Origin: CAWVWD01 sp965662365
GTDB lineage: Bacteria; Bacteroidota; Bacteroidia; Chitinophagales; Saprospiraceae
Assembly (NCBI GenBank): GCA_965662365.1
Contig: CBFIHR010000012.1
Coordinates: 8,542-72,541 of the forward strand
Length of the DNA stretch: 64,000 bases
Direction: 5' to 3'
Part shown: piece after piece, positions 28,636-36,077 of the stretch
Position numbering within the stretch: position 1 is the stretch's first letter
How the letters are laid out: each line of letters begins with the position of its first letter
Program-made: the position numbers and the translations under genes
Notes under the pieces: generated by a model
Databases searched by the model: none
Seen by the model: only the letters and a program-made list of their open reading frames with translations
What the model was told of the DNA's origin: nothing

Positions 28636-29160
28636 TTACTCTCCTCTCTCTTCCAAAGCTTGTAGCAAGCCGTGGATAGTCGATCCTCCAGAGTTTAAAG
28701 CACTCATCAAGTTGCTCATTGGCGATTGTAATAATCCAATCAAATCTCCAATTAGATCCTCTTTCGACTTTAAAGTTGATAAGTAATCGATTTGGTCGTC
28801 ACCTGCGATAACAGAAGAATCGATATAAGCCGCTTTTAAAGTCGGCATCTCATTCGTCTTGCGGTATTCCTTAAGAACTTCCGCAGGTTTCTTACCTGTT
28901 TCTGAAAATAATACAGCTGTAGGGCCAGCCAAATGTTCAAAAACATCTTTGTATTGATCTTCAGAAATACGTTGTAAAGCTTTTTTGATTAATTTATTCT
29001 TAATCACTACCATTTCAACCTCTTTCTCGTAGCATAAACGACGTAGGTTCGTCGTCTGTTCTGCCGTCAACTTAGAGAAGTTAGTTAGGTAGAAAAATTT
29101 AGATTCAGAGAACTTAGTTACAAGTTCTTCGATTAATTGCGTTTTTTCTGCTTTTGTCAT
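28636..29160 (-). CDS. rplJ: 50S ribosomal protein L10
   Basis: Base of the ribosomal stalk. The pattern KTQLIEELVTKFSESKFFYLTNFSKLTAEQTTNLRRLC and then VIKNKLIKKALQ is characteristic. The C-terminal helix that binds L7/L12 dimers ends in GLLQALEERGE. I chose the ATG at 29160, which gives MTKAEKTQ; an alternative ATG four codons earlier (29172) is equally open. Only about 57 bases separate it from rplA, too little for the usual long L10 leader. Confidence 0.95.
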   Translation of the reverse strand: MTKAEKTQLIEELVTKFSESKFFYLTNFSKLTAEQTTNLRRLCYEKEVEMVVIKNKLIKKALQRISEDQYKDVFEHLAGPTAVLFSETGKKPAEVLKEYRKTNEMPTLKAAYIDSSVIAGDDQIDYLSTLKSKEDLIGDLIGLLQSPMSNLMSALNSGGSTIHGLLQALEERGE

Positions 29161-29216
29161 TTTCAGAAGCATTTAGTTTAATAAAATCAATTTTAGATTG
29201 ATTGAATCAAACTCGA

Positions 29217-29909
29217 TTAACGAACAGATTTTGTATCGACTTTGATACCCGGACTCATTGTAGAAGCTAAAGTGATAGACTTCATATAAACCCCTTTTGC
29301 AGCTGATGGCTTCATTTTTAATAATGTAGAAATCAACTCCGTTGCATTTGCGGCCAACTTATCAGCTGAAAATGATACACGACCAACAGAAGCATGTACA
29401 ATTCCGTATTTATCAACACGGAAGGCGATTTTACCACCTTTTACATCTCCCACTGCTTTCGCAATATCCATTGTAACAGTTCCTGATTTTGGATTTGGCA
29501 TCAAGCCACGAGGACCTAAAATACGTCCTAAACGACCAACTTTAGCCATAACGGTAGGCATAGCAACGATGACATCAACGTCAGTCCAACCACTTTGTAC
29601 TTTTTCGATATACTCATCGAGTCCAACGTAATCAGCACCTGCTGCTCTTGCTTCTTCTTCTTTGTCAGGCGTACAAAAAACAAGGACGCTTTTTGATTTA
29701 CCGGTACCGTGAGGAAGAGTCACTGTACCACGTATAGCCTGATCAGCTTTTCGAGGATCAACCCCGAGGCGGATATGTAAATCCACCGATGCGTCGAATT
29801 TTGCCGTATTAACTTCCTTCACAACACTACAAGCCTCTAAGACATCGTAATGTTTTGTTGCGTCATACTTTCCTTCGACAGCTTTTCTTCTTTTTGGAAT
29901 TCTTGCCAT
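29217..29909 (-). CDS. rplA: 50S ribosomal protein L1
   Basis: L1-stalk protein and, in many bacteria, a translational repressor of its own operon. The start ARIPKRRKAVEGKYD, then DLHIRLGVDPRKADQAIRGTV, the signature IVAMPTVMAKVGRLGRILGPRGLMPNPKSGTV near residue 120-150, and FRVDKYGIVHASVGRVSF are as expected. The frame extends 29 codons upstream, but the ATG at 29909 gives the standard length of 230 residues. Confidence 0.97.
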   Translation of the reverse strand: MARIPKRRKAVEGKYDATKHYDVLEACSVVKEVNTAKFDASVDLHIRLGVDPRKADQAIRGTVTLPHGTGKSKSVLVFCTPDKEEEARAAGADYVGLDEYIEKVQSGWTDVDVIVAMPTVMAKVGRLGRILGPRGLMPNPKSGTVTMDIAKAVGDVKGGKIAFRVDKYGIVHASVGRVSFSADKLAANATELISTLLKMKPSAAKGVYMKSITLASTMSPGIKVDTKSVR

Positions 29910-30116
29910 TTTAACTGATTTGTACAGACATTCGTTTAGGAACATCTGTATTGAGGTAATAGCGTTCAGTTCTTGCTGAACTTCCTTCAAGAGCATCCGA
30001 ACCTTTTCGGAGTCTTTGGTCTAAATACATAACTACTCTTAGCTTTAGGAGTGTTATTACAATCTGAAATTGTATATATCTAAAATATAAAATTTTAAAT
30101 ATAGATTTAGCCTACA
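29910..30116 (-). promoter_or_regulatory. Structured rplK-rplA intercistronic region
   Basis: rplK and rplA are usually almost adjacent; here 207 bases separate them. On the minus strand several short hairpins can be drawn, for example GTTCAG/CTGAAC, CCGAA/TTCGG and ACTCCT/AAGAGT near 29970-30050. A role as a ribosomal-protein target or an internal start is inference; no motif was identified. Confidence 0.35.
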
Positions 30117-30563
30117 CTATGCTTGTTCCCAAGGTGGTGTACCATCCACAGTAAGTCCCATACTGCGTGCCGTACCTGCTACCATTCTCATTCCTGACTC
30201 TACAGAGAAACAATTTAAATCAGGCATTTTATTTTCAGCAATTAATTTGATCTGATCCCAAGTTACCGAACCGATTTTATTACGGTTAGGAACGCCAGAA
30301 CCTTTCTTTTTCTTAGCTGCTTCTAATAATTGCACTGCCGCCGGAGGTGTTTTGATTACAAAGTCAAAAGATTTGTCTTTATAAACCGTAATAACAACCG
30401 GCAAAGTTTTCCCCATGTCATCTTGCGTCTTTGCATTAAAACGCTTACAGAATTCCATGATGTTTACCCCTTTTGCACCTAAAGCAGGTCCAATCGGAGG
30501 TGCAGGGTTAGCCCTACCACCTGTAACTTGCAACTTAATAAAAGTTTGAATTTCTTTAGCCAT
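30117..30563 (-). CDS. rplK: 50S ribosomal protein L11
   Basis: Binds the GTPase-associated centre of 23S rRNA. It begins AKEIQTFIKLQVTGGRANPAPPIGPALG, with the proline-rich turn conserved, and has GVNIMEFCKRFNAKT and PPAAVQLLEAAKKKKGSG in the right order. It ends with RSMGLTVDGTPPW. The 148-residue length is normal. It follows nusG by about 57 bases. Confidence 0.98.
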   Translation of the reverse strand: MAKEIQTFIKLQVTGGRANPAPPIGPALGAKGVNIMEFCKRFNAKTQDDMGKTLPVVITVYKDKSFDFVIKTPPAAVQLLEAAKKKKGSGVPNRNKIGSVTWDQIKLIAENKMPDLNCFSVESGMRMVAGTARSMGLTVDGTPPWEQA

Positions 30564-30620
30564 TGCTAATGATTTTAAAATTTATGTGCGTTACAGAATA
30601 TTTCAATAACTATAAATAGA

Positions 30621-31163
30621 TTATGACTGCTTTTCTACCTGGATAAAGTTTAGTTCAACTTCAGTTCCTCTACCAAATATTTTTACAATCACTTTTAATT
30701 TCTTCTTCTCGTCATTAATTTCTTGAATTGTCCCAACAAACTCATTGAAAGGTCCATCAATAATTTTGACTGTTTCTCCTACTATGAACGGTTCCTCTAA
30801 TGCCACACCTGCATCTTTCGCCTCATCAACTTTACCAAGTGTTCTGTTCACTTCAGACTCTCTCATCGGCGTCGGTACCTGTTTTCCTAAGAAATGAATG
30901 ACATTATTGATATTTGCGATTGATTGAGCAATTTCTCCATTTAGCTTTCCTTCTTCAGCTTCTATTAAAATGTACCCAGGTAAGATATTTTTTTCTAAAA
31001 TCACTTTCTTACCATTTCTAATTTTATAGACTTTTTCAGTAGGCACTACAACAGATGGGATAAAATCGTTCCACTTAGAACGCTTGATTTCTAATTCAAT
31101 ACGTTCTTTTAGTTTGCGTTCTTTCCCACTAATTACTCTTAAACAATACCAGCGTGTAGCCAT
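30621..31163 (-). CDS. nusG: Transcription termination/antitermination protein NusG
   Basis: Elongation factor that binds the RNA polymerase clamp. The N-terminal NGN domain starts WYCLRVISGKERKLKERIE and includes KKVILEKNILPGYILIEAE. The C-terminal KOW domain is seen in FIVGETVKIIDGPFNEFVGTIQEI near residue 125. The 180-residue length is standard. It starts 18 bases after secE, as in most bacteria. Confidence 0.97.
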   Translation of the reverse strand: MATRWYCLRVISGKERKLKERIELEIKRSKWNDFIPSVVVPTEKVYKIRNGKKVILEKNILPGYILIEAEEGKLNGEIAQSIANINNVIHFLGKQVPTPMRESEVNRTLGKVDEAKDAGVALEEPFIVGETVKIIDGPFNEFVGTIQEINDEKKKLKVIVKIFGRGTEVELNFIQVEKQS

Positions 31164-31181
31164 GTGGAGATTTTAGTTTTT

Positions 31182-31370
31182 CTAACCGTAAATTAAAGTC
31201 TGCAAAATAAAGTTTGATGCAGTATCCATCGCAAAGATAACCAGTGCGATAATTAATGAAGCTACTAATACCAAAATAGTACTGCTTTGTAACTCAGACA
31301 TTGCAGGCCAAGTTACTTTATTTACTAATTCGTTGTAGCTTGCTAAAACATATTCCTTTACCTTTTCCAT
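31182..31370 (-). CDS. secE: Preprotein translocase subunit SecE
   Basis: Small essential subunit of the SecYEG channel. The 62 residues contain the conserved amphipathic helix YNELVNKVTWPAMSELQSST and a single membrane helix (ILVLVASLIIALVIFAMD). The position between tRNA-Trp/tuf and nusG confirms the call. Confidence 0.96.
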   Translation of the reverse strand: MEKVKEYVLASYNELVNKVTWPAMSELQSSTILVLVASLIIALVIFAMDTASNFILQTLIYG

Positions 31371-31479
31371 AATAGGCTTTAGTAATTAAAAGGTTAATAG
31401 ACAGCAAGTAACAATGTCTTTGCGGCTATTAACCTTTCTAAATTTAGGTAATCATTACAATAAATAATGATTTATTTTG

Positions 31480-31552
31480 CACGGGCAGAAGGATTTGAAC
31501 CCTCGACCTTTGGTTTTGGAGACCACTGCTCTACCAGCTGAGCTATGCCCGT
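31480..31552 (-). tRNA. tRNA-Trp (CCA anticodon)
   Basis: The 73-base cloverleaf on the minus strand has acceptor arm ACGGGCA/TGCCCGT, D-arm AGCTCAGCTGGTAGAGC, anticodon loop CTCCAAA and T-arm GAGGGTTCAAATCCTTC. The 3' CCA is not encoded. It lies between tuf and secE. Confidence 0.95.
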
Positions 31553-31575
31553 ATTTTATAGATACCATAAGTAAA

Positions 31576-31601
31576 GGAGGTCAGACACACGTCTAACCTC
31601 C
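31576..31601 (-). terminator. Hairpin after tuf
   Basis: GGAGGT pairs with ACCTCC and AGAC with GTCT around a short loop. It lies between the tuf stop and tRNA-Trp. Without a U run it is more likely a processing or partial termination signal. Confidence 0.45.
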
Positions 31602-31623
31602 CGTACTATATATCTAGTGTATA

Positions 31624-32808
31624 TTAATCAAGAATTTCAGTAACTTGACCTGCACCAACTGTACGTCCACCTTCACGAATTGCGAAGCGTAAACCTTTTT
31701 CCATTGCGATAGGAGCAATCAAGTTAACAGTTAATGTTACGTTATCACCTGGCATTACCATTTCTACATTTTCAGGTAAGCTAATGTCACCTGTTACGTC
31801 CGTTGTACGGAAGTAGAACTGAGGACGGTATCCGTTGAAGAATGGCGTGTGACGACCACCTTCATCTTTACCTAATACGTAAACTTCACATTTGAATTTA
31901 GTGTGAGGCTTAACAGAACCTGGCTTACAAATTACCATACCACGACGAATATCAGCTTTATTGATACCACGTAATAATAAACCTGCATTATCACCTGCTT
32001 CACCACGATCTAAGATCTTACGGAACATCTCAACACCTGTGATAGTAGAGTCGATTTTCTCACCGAAACCTAAGATTTCTACTTTATCACCTACATTGAT
32101 AACACCACGCTCGATACGACCTGTAGCAACAGTACCACGACCTGTAATTGTAAATACATCCTCAACAGGCATCAAGAAGTCTTTATCAACTTCACGTACT
32201 GGCTCAGGAATTTCAGCATCTACAGCAGCCATCAATTCTAAAATCTTAGCAGTAGCATCTTCATCATCACCTAAAGCTAATAAAGCAGAACCTGCGATTA
32301 CAGCTGCATCATCACCTCCATAGTCATAAGCATCTAATAATTCACGAACTTCCATATCTACTAACTCTAACATCTCTTCGTCATCAACTAAGTCAGCCTT
32401 GTTCAAGAAAACAACAATATTAGGAACACCAACCTGGCGAGCTAATAAGATGTGCTCACGAGTCTGAGGCATAGGACCATCAGTTGCCGCACATACTAAA
32501 ATAGCACCATCCATTTGAGCCGCACCCGTAACCATGTTCTTCACATAATCGGCGTGACCTGGACAGTCAACGTGTGCATAGTGACGATTCTCTGTTTCAT
32601 ACTCAACGTGTGCAGTATTGATAGTGATACCTCTTTCTTTCTCCTCAGGAGCACCATCAATTGAGTCATAATCTTTCTTCTCAGCAAGTCCTGATTTTGA
32701 TAATACGTAAGTAATTGCTGCCGTCAATGTCGTTTTACCGTGGTCAACGTGACCAATTGTTCCGATATTCACGTGAGGTTTACCTCTTTGGAATGTTTCC
32801 TTAGCCAT
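31624..32808 (-). CDS. tuf: Elongation factor Tu
   Basis: GTPase that delivers aminoacyl-tRNA to the ribosome. G motifs are clear: GHVDHGKTTL near residue 18, the effector RGITINTAHVEYET near 58, DCPGHADY near 80 and NKADLVDD near 135. Domain 2 and domain 3 motifs follow (GRGTVATGRIERG; GGRHTPFFNGYRPQFYFRTTDVTG; REGGRTVGAGQV). The 394-residue length is normal. It follows four tRNA genes, as in many bacteria. Confidence 0.98.
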   Translation of the reverse strand: MAKETFQRGKPHVNIGTIGHVDHGKTTLTAAITYVLSKSGLAEKKDYDSIDGAPEEKERGITINTAHVEYETENRHYAHVDCPGHADYVKNMVTGAAQMDGAILVCAATDGPMPQTREHILLARQVGVPNIVVFLNKADLVDDEEMLELVDMEVRELLDAYDYGGDDAAVIAGSALLALGDDEDATAKILELMAAVDAEIPEPVREVDKDFLMPVEDVFTITGRGTVATGRIERGVINVGDKVEILGFGEKIDSTITGVEMFRKILDRGEAGDNAGLLLRGINKADIRRGMVICKPGSVKPHTKFKCEVYVLGKDEGGRHTPFFNGYRPQFYFRTTDVTGDISLPENVEMVMPGDNVTLTVNLIAPIAMEKGLRFAIREGGRTVGAGQVTEILD

Positions 32809-32865
32809 CGGTTTATTAGTTTTTGAAAAGTAATGTTAAGATTATTAAATATGTCCAATTATCTG

Positions 32866-32937
32866 AGCCAATGACGGGATTTGAACCCGTGACCTCTTCC
32901 TTACCAAGGAAACGCTCTACCCCTGAGCTACATCGGC
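32866..32937 (-). tRNA. tRNA-Thr (GGT anticodon)
   Basis: The 72-base cloverleaf on the minus strand has acceptor GCCGATG/CATTGGC, anticodon loop TTGGTAA and T-arm ACGGGTTCAAATCCCGT. It is the last tRNA before tuf. Confidence 0.95.
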
Positions 32938-33016
32938 ATCAAAATTAATTGATGCTTTTTTAGAAAAGCCTATAAAACAAAAGGGGTTTCCCCCTTTTGT
33001 TTTTCTTGACTTTTAG

Positions 33017-33089
33017 AGCGGGCGAAGAGACTCGAACCCTCGACCCTCAGCTTGGAAGGCTGATGCTCTACCAACTGAGCTACGCCCGC
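33017..33089 (-). tRNA. tRNA-Gly (TCC anticodon)
   Basis: The 73-base cloverleaf on the minus strand has acceptor GCGGGCG/CGCCCGC, anticodon stem TCAGC/GCTGA with loop CTTCCAA, and T-arm CGAGGGTTCGAGTCTC. Confidence 0.95.
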
Positions 33090-33127
33090 ATTTTTAATAT
33101 CTAAAGATATTAATTATTTGAAACTTG

Positions 33128-33210
33128 TGGGGATGATAGGATTCGAACCTATTCAGCCTTAGGCAACAGATTTACAGTCTGCCCCGACTCTCCAACTTCG
33201 GCGCATCCCC
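33128..33210 (-). tRNA. tRNA-Tyr (GTA anticodon)
   Basis: An 83-base class II tRNA on the minus strand: acceptor GGGGATG/CATCCCC, anticodon loop CTGTAAA, a long variable arm, and T-arm ATAGGTTCGAATCCTAT. Confidence 0.95.
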
Positions 33211-33247
33211 GCCTATTTACTCTATTAACTCTTTTAAATAAAAAAAG

Positions 33248-33321
33248 AGCCGATGGAGGGATTCGAACCCCCGACCCGCTGATTACAAATCAGCTGCTCT
33301 GGCCAACTGAGCTACATCGGC
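33248..33321 (-). tRNA. tRNA-Thr (TGT anticodon)
   Basis: The 74-base cloverleaf on the minus strand has acceptor GCCGATG/CATCGGC, anticodon stem CTGAT/ATCAG with loop TTGTA and T-arm CGGGGGTTCGAATCCCTC. It is the first gene after the cluster's promoter. Confidence 0.95.
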
Positions 33322-33395
33322 AATTATTGTTATTTTTTTTGAATTCAATCCTAACTTCTTAAGATTAGTTTTAACCTCCTTGTTAAAAACGAACG

Positions 33396-33426
33396 CAAAT
33401 TTACAACGTTTTTTTTAATATCCAAA
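33396..33426 (-). promoter_or_regulatory. Full Bacteroidota promoter of the tRNA-tuf operon
   Basis: On the minus strand TTTG (33426-33423) and TAAATTTG (33403-33396) are separated by exactly 19 bases, the published Bacteroidota sigma consensus arrangement (TTTG-N19-TAnnTTTG). It lies about 75 bases before the first tRNA. Confidence 0.8.
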
Positions 33427-33480
33427 CTTTTTCAAAAAAAATACTAAAAAAATTGTTTTTAGTTTGCTTTCACTATTAAG

Positions 33481-33520
33481 AAAGGCTTATGAGCCGCAAA
33501 TATAGCTACATAAGCCTTTT
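33481..33520 (-). terminator. Terminator after hpf
   Basis: AAAGGCTTATG (33481-33491) pairs with CATAAGCCTTT (33509-33519). It separates hpf from the tRNA promoter. The T run is better on the plus strand than on the minus strand. Confidence 0.6.
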
Positions 33521-33557
33521 TTTCAAACTATTATTTAATTTTTTTAAAAAATAATTC

Positions 33558-33854
33558 TTACGCACGCATTCTTTCTTTATGCTTAATCAATTGACGGCGT
33601 AATGCTTCCGTTGAAGAGTCAACTGCGGCCTCAAAAGATTTTTCAGTTTCTTTAGCTATAAGCACCGTTCCTGGTACTTTTATTTTAATCTCAGCTATTT
33701 TATCTTTTATCTGTCCATTATTTTCTAACCTAAGAATTACGTCTGCCATAATAATATGATCAAAAAATCTTTCTAACTTTCCTACTTTCTGTTCAATAAA
33801 CTCAATTAACTTAGCGTCTGCGTCAAAATGTACTGATTGCGTGTGTATTTTCAT
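33558..33854 (-). CDS. hpf: Ribosome hibernation-promoting factor (HPF/RaiA)
   Basis: Stationary-phase factor that binds the decoding centre of the 30S subunit. The 98 residues begin KIHTQSVHFDADAKLIEFIEQKVGKLERF and contain DKIAEIKIKVPGTVLIAKETEKSFEAAVDSS, the usual RaiA pattern, with a basic C-terminus RRQLIKHKERMR. This is the short form without the dimerisation domain of long HPF. It sits between a tyrosine recombinase and the tRNA/tuf operon. Confidence 0.93.
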   Translation of the reverse strand: MKIHTQSVHFDADAKLIEFIEQKVGKLERFFDHIIMADVILRLENNGQIKDKIAEIKIKVPGTVLIAKETEKSFEAAVDSSTEALRRQLIKHKERMRA

Positions 33855-33911
33855 ATCTATGCTATTTTATATTAACAATTACACATTTAATATCAAAATG
33901 TGTATTTCATA

Positions 33912-34799
33912 TCAATTACTTGCTTTTGGATGTGCTTTCAAATAAGCACTTTTCAGTTTACTTAAAGTCGTATGTGTATAAACCTGTGTAGCTGCTAAAC
34001 TCTCATGTCCCAACAATTCTTTTATAGCATTCAGTTCCGCTCCGTTATTCAATAAATGTGTGGCGAAAGAGTGCCTAAGTGTGTGAGGACTTTTCTGTTC
34101 AACCGTTGTGAAGCCTTCTAAATATTTTCTTACAATATTATAAATAGCTTTAGGATAAAGCGGTTTTCCCTTTTTTGTCAAAAAGAAATGCCTATCGTCT
34201 GTTTGAAAATTTTCTTGTCGAATAGACCAATACGCTTGTAGCTTGCTACACAAGTCTTTGCTAATTGGTATAAGTCGTTCTTTCTTGCGTTTTCCTAATA
34301 CTTTTATAAGGCCTTTATGAAAATTAATACTTTGATAAGTCAGTCCCATTAGCTCTGAGCGTCTTATTCCTGTAACATATAATAACTCAATGACCATCTT
34401 ATCTCTTATCGAAACGTAATCATCCGTTTCTATAAACGAATTTAACAAATCCGTTATCTCTGTTGTTTTTACAAAAGTTGGAAGTCTTTTTCTAATTTTT
34501 GGTGTTACGACTCCACTTATTGGATTTTGACTTGAGTCAAAATGAATTTGTAAATATTTATAAAAAGATTTTAGACTGGCGACTTTCCGATTGATTGTCG
34601 CATTTGCAATATCACTTCTCATTAAACTGACGACCCAAGAGCGTATATGTTGAGTGTCAGCAATCGTTAAATCATTGATCTCATAAGTTTCACTCAAAAA
34701 CGATTTGAATGCAGACAAATCATTTTCATACGCTAAAATCGTATGAGGAGAGTAGCGTTTTTCGAATCTAAGGTATTTTATAAATTGTTTTATAGTCAC
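33912..34799 (-). CDS. Tyrosine recombinase (XerC/XerD family)
   Basis: Site-specific recombinase of the Xer type, which resolves chromosome dimers at dif with FtsK. The N-terminal SAM-like core-binding domain runs to about residue 90. The catalytic residues are all present: Arg146 (TGIRRSEL), Lys170 or 171, His239 and Arg242 (HTLRHSF), His265 (LGHESL) and nucleophile Tyr274 (QVYTHT). The 295-residue length is normal. It is linked to hpf by 57 bases, the usual Bacteroidota order, which favours the chromosomal Xer over a mobile integrase. The C versus D subtype cannot be decided. Confidence 0.93.
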   Translation of the reverse strand: MTIKQFIKYLRFEKRYSPHTILAYENDLSAFKSFLSETYEINDLTIADTQHIRSWVVSLMRSDIANATINRKVASLKSFYKYLQIHFDSSQNPISGVVTPKIRKRLPTFVKTTEITDLLNSFIETDDYVSIRDKMVIELLYVTGIRRSELMGLTYQSINFHKGLIKVLGKRKKERLIPISKDLCSKLQAYWSIRQENFQTDDRHFFLTKKGKPLYPKAIYNIVRKYLEGFTTVEQKSPHTLRHSFATHLLNNGAELNAIKELLGHESLAATQVYTHTTLSKLKSAYLKAHPKASN

Positions 34800-34979
34800 T
34801 AAAATCAGCTTTGTTTACTTATGAATATCATTAAACTTTCATCAATTTAGTAAAAACAAGGCGAGATGTCAATAGGTTGCGCTATTTTTTTTAGGAGTTT
34901 TTATGGAGAAATTAAATGATTTTTTATAACATCTTGATTGTCAATTATAAACAATTAGCTTATATTTTTTAATAAAAAA

Positions 34980-35014
34980 ATAATAGGCAACTTTAATTAT
35001 AAAATTGCCTATTA
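34980..35014 (-). terminator. Terminator after the beta-barrel gene
   Basis: TAATAGGCAA (34981-34990) pairs with TTGCCTATTA (35005-35014). On the minus strand a run of T follows directly. Confidence 0.75.
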
Positions 35015-35032
35015 TCTTCAATAATCTGTCGT

Positions 35033-35728
35033 CTAAAAGAATATTCCTACCCGCAGTGTGATCCTATTAATAATTTGTTTAGCGTCTTCTTTTTCGCCAT
35101 TTACCAATATCCCGTTATCTTTCATTATATCTAAGATGGAATTTTGATAAGATAAGCCGCCTATGAGCGTCAAATCATTAATTTGATACTCTGCACCTGC
35201 TCCTACTCCCCAGGTGAATGCTAACGGAATTACACTACTGATTATATTTTCATCTTCAAAAGCTCCTATATCCGCACGTCCTTTGATTGGGAAAGCCAAC
35301 GAAAAGTAAGGTATTTGAACATAATATCCTAAATCACCCGTTCCTCCACGTAGTTTTACAGAAAATGGTATCTCCACATATTGAAAACTAAAATCCACTT
35401 GAGAACCGTTGCCTATACTATCCAAAGCTACGTTTGACAGGTCTGAATCAGGAAATAAATTTCCACCTGTCTCATAAACTAAGCCACCTCCTTGATTCGC
35501 TAAAAAAGAAACACCCGATGAAATCGCATACCTGCCATTTTGTAAATAATAATCTCCTAAAAGTCCAACTTCTAAGCCCAAGTTCACGCCTTCACCAGCA
35601 ATTGTCGGTTGATTCGTCGTCATCCAAGAAAATGTCGGACTGGCCTGCACTCCTAAGCGAAAACTTTGTGCATTAATTGTCGTTGCTGTGATAATTGCTA
35701 AGACGACTACTGTAATGAATCTTTTCAT
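35033..35728 (-). CDS. Outer-membrane beta-barrel protein (PorT-like)
   Basis: A 231-residue protein starting with a signal peptide (KRFITVVVLAIITATTINAQ). It then has barrel strands such as FRLGVQASPTFSWM, GVNLGLEVGLLGDYYL, FQYVEIPFSVKLRGG, PLAFTWGVGAGAEYQI and final NRITLRVGIFF. This fits the OMP_b-brl_2/PorT-like group. The frame extends 21 codons upstream, but the ATG at 35728 opens the signal peptide directly. No partner genes indicate a role. Confidence 0.82.
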   Translation of the reverse strand: MKRFITVVVLAIITATTINAQSFRLGVQASPTFSWMTTNQPTIAGEGVNLGLEVGLLGDYYLQNGRYAISSGVSFLANQGGGLVYETGGNLFPDSDLSNVALDSIGNGSQVDFSFQYVEIPFSVKLRGGTGDLGYYVQIPYFSLAFPIKGRADIGAFEDENIISSVIPLAFTWGVGAGAEYQINDLTLIGGLSYQNSILDIMKDNGILVNGEKEDAKQIINRITLRVGIFF

Positions 35729-35816
35729 ATCATTTAAGTTTTTGATGTTTAAAATTAAGCAGTTGTACATAATAAGGAAATCGGTAACCAATAATCTACT
35801 CGTCTTAATTTATTTT

Positions 35817-35824
35817 TACCTTTG
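35817..35824 (+). promoter_or_regulatory. -7 box in front of a possible gene remnant
   Basis: TACCTTTG fits TAnnTTTG and lies 36 bases before the ATG at 35860. The reading frame that follows is broken. Confidence 0.35.
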
Positions 35825-35859
35825 AAATCTTAAAATCAATCCTAAATCCTTGAGATACC

Positions 35860-35990
35860 ATGATTAAAAAAACTTCTTAAAGAAAAAATAGCTTTAAACG
35901 GTGCTGAACTTCATTTCGTGCCATAGCGGGTAGCTTATTAATTGAGCTGTTCCCTAATAAAATAAGTAAAAAGTATTCTGCGATATAATT
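35860..35990 (+). pseudogene. Possible remnant of a very small gene with two frameshifts
   Basis: From ATG 35860 the frame stops after six codons within an A7 run. Dropping one A gives a continuing frame ending LKEKIALNGAELHFVP and a stop at 35928. A second shift there continues as IAGSLLIELFPNKISKKYSAI to a stop near 35990. The stitched product of about 43 residues has a protein-like composition, but I do not recognise a family. Chance in AT-rich DNA or a sequencing error in the A run are real alternatives. Confidence 0.25.
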
Positions 35991-36023
35991 CAACGGATAC
36001 TTCAATCGTTTAGATTACGTTTG

Positions 36024-36031
36024 TAATTTTG
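36024..36031 (+). promoter_or_regulatory. -7 box upstream of gldB
   Basis: TAATTTTG fits TAnnTTTG and lies 46 bases before the gldB ATG. The -33 half is not clear. Confidence 0.4.
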
Positions 36032-36077
36032 CAAAATACTGGTATTCTATAATTATTAAAAATAATCACTTCAATTT

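Noticed and set aside
29910..29996. Upstream extension of the rplA frame
   Set aside because: The 29 extra residues do not resemble L1, and the ATG at 29909 gives the standard length.
31570..31585. AAAGGAGGT as a Shine-Dalgarno sequence
   Set aside because: It lies on the plus strand with no start codon following and forms part of a hairpin after tuf.
31961..32323. 120-codon plus-strand frame inside tuf
   Set aside because: Antisense shadow of a strongly conserved gene with biased codon use.
33912..34799. The tyrosine recombinase as a mobile-element integrase at the tRNA cluster
   Set aside because: Its linkage with hpf and tuf is the standard chromosomal Xer arrangement, and no att-like direct repeats of the tRNA ends were found.
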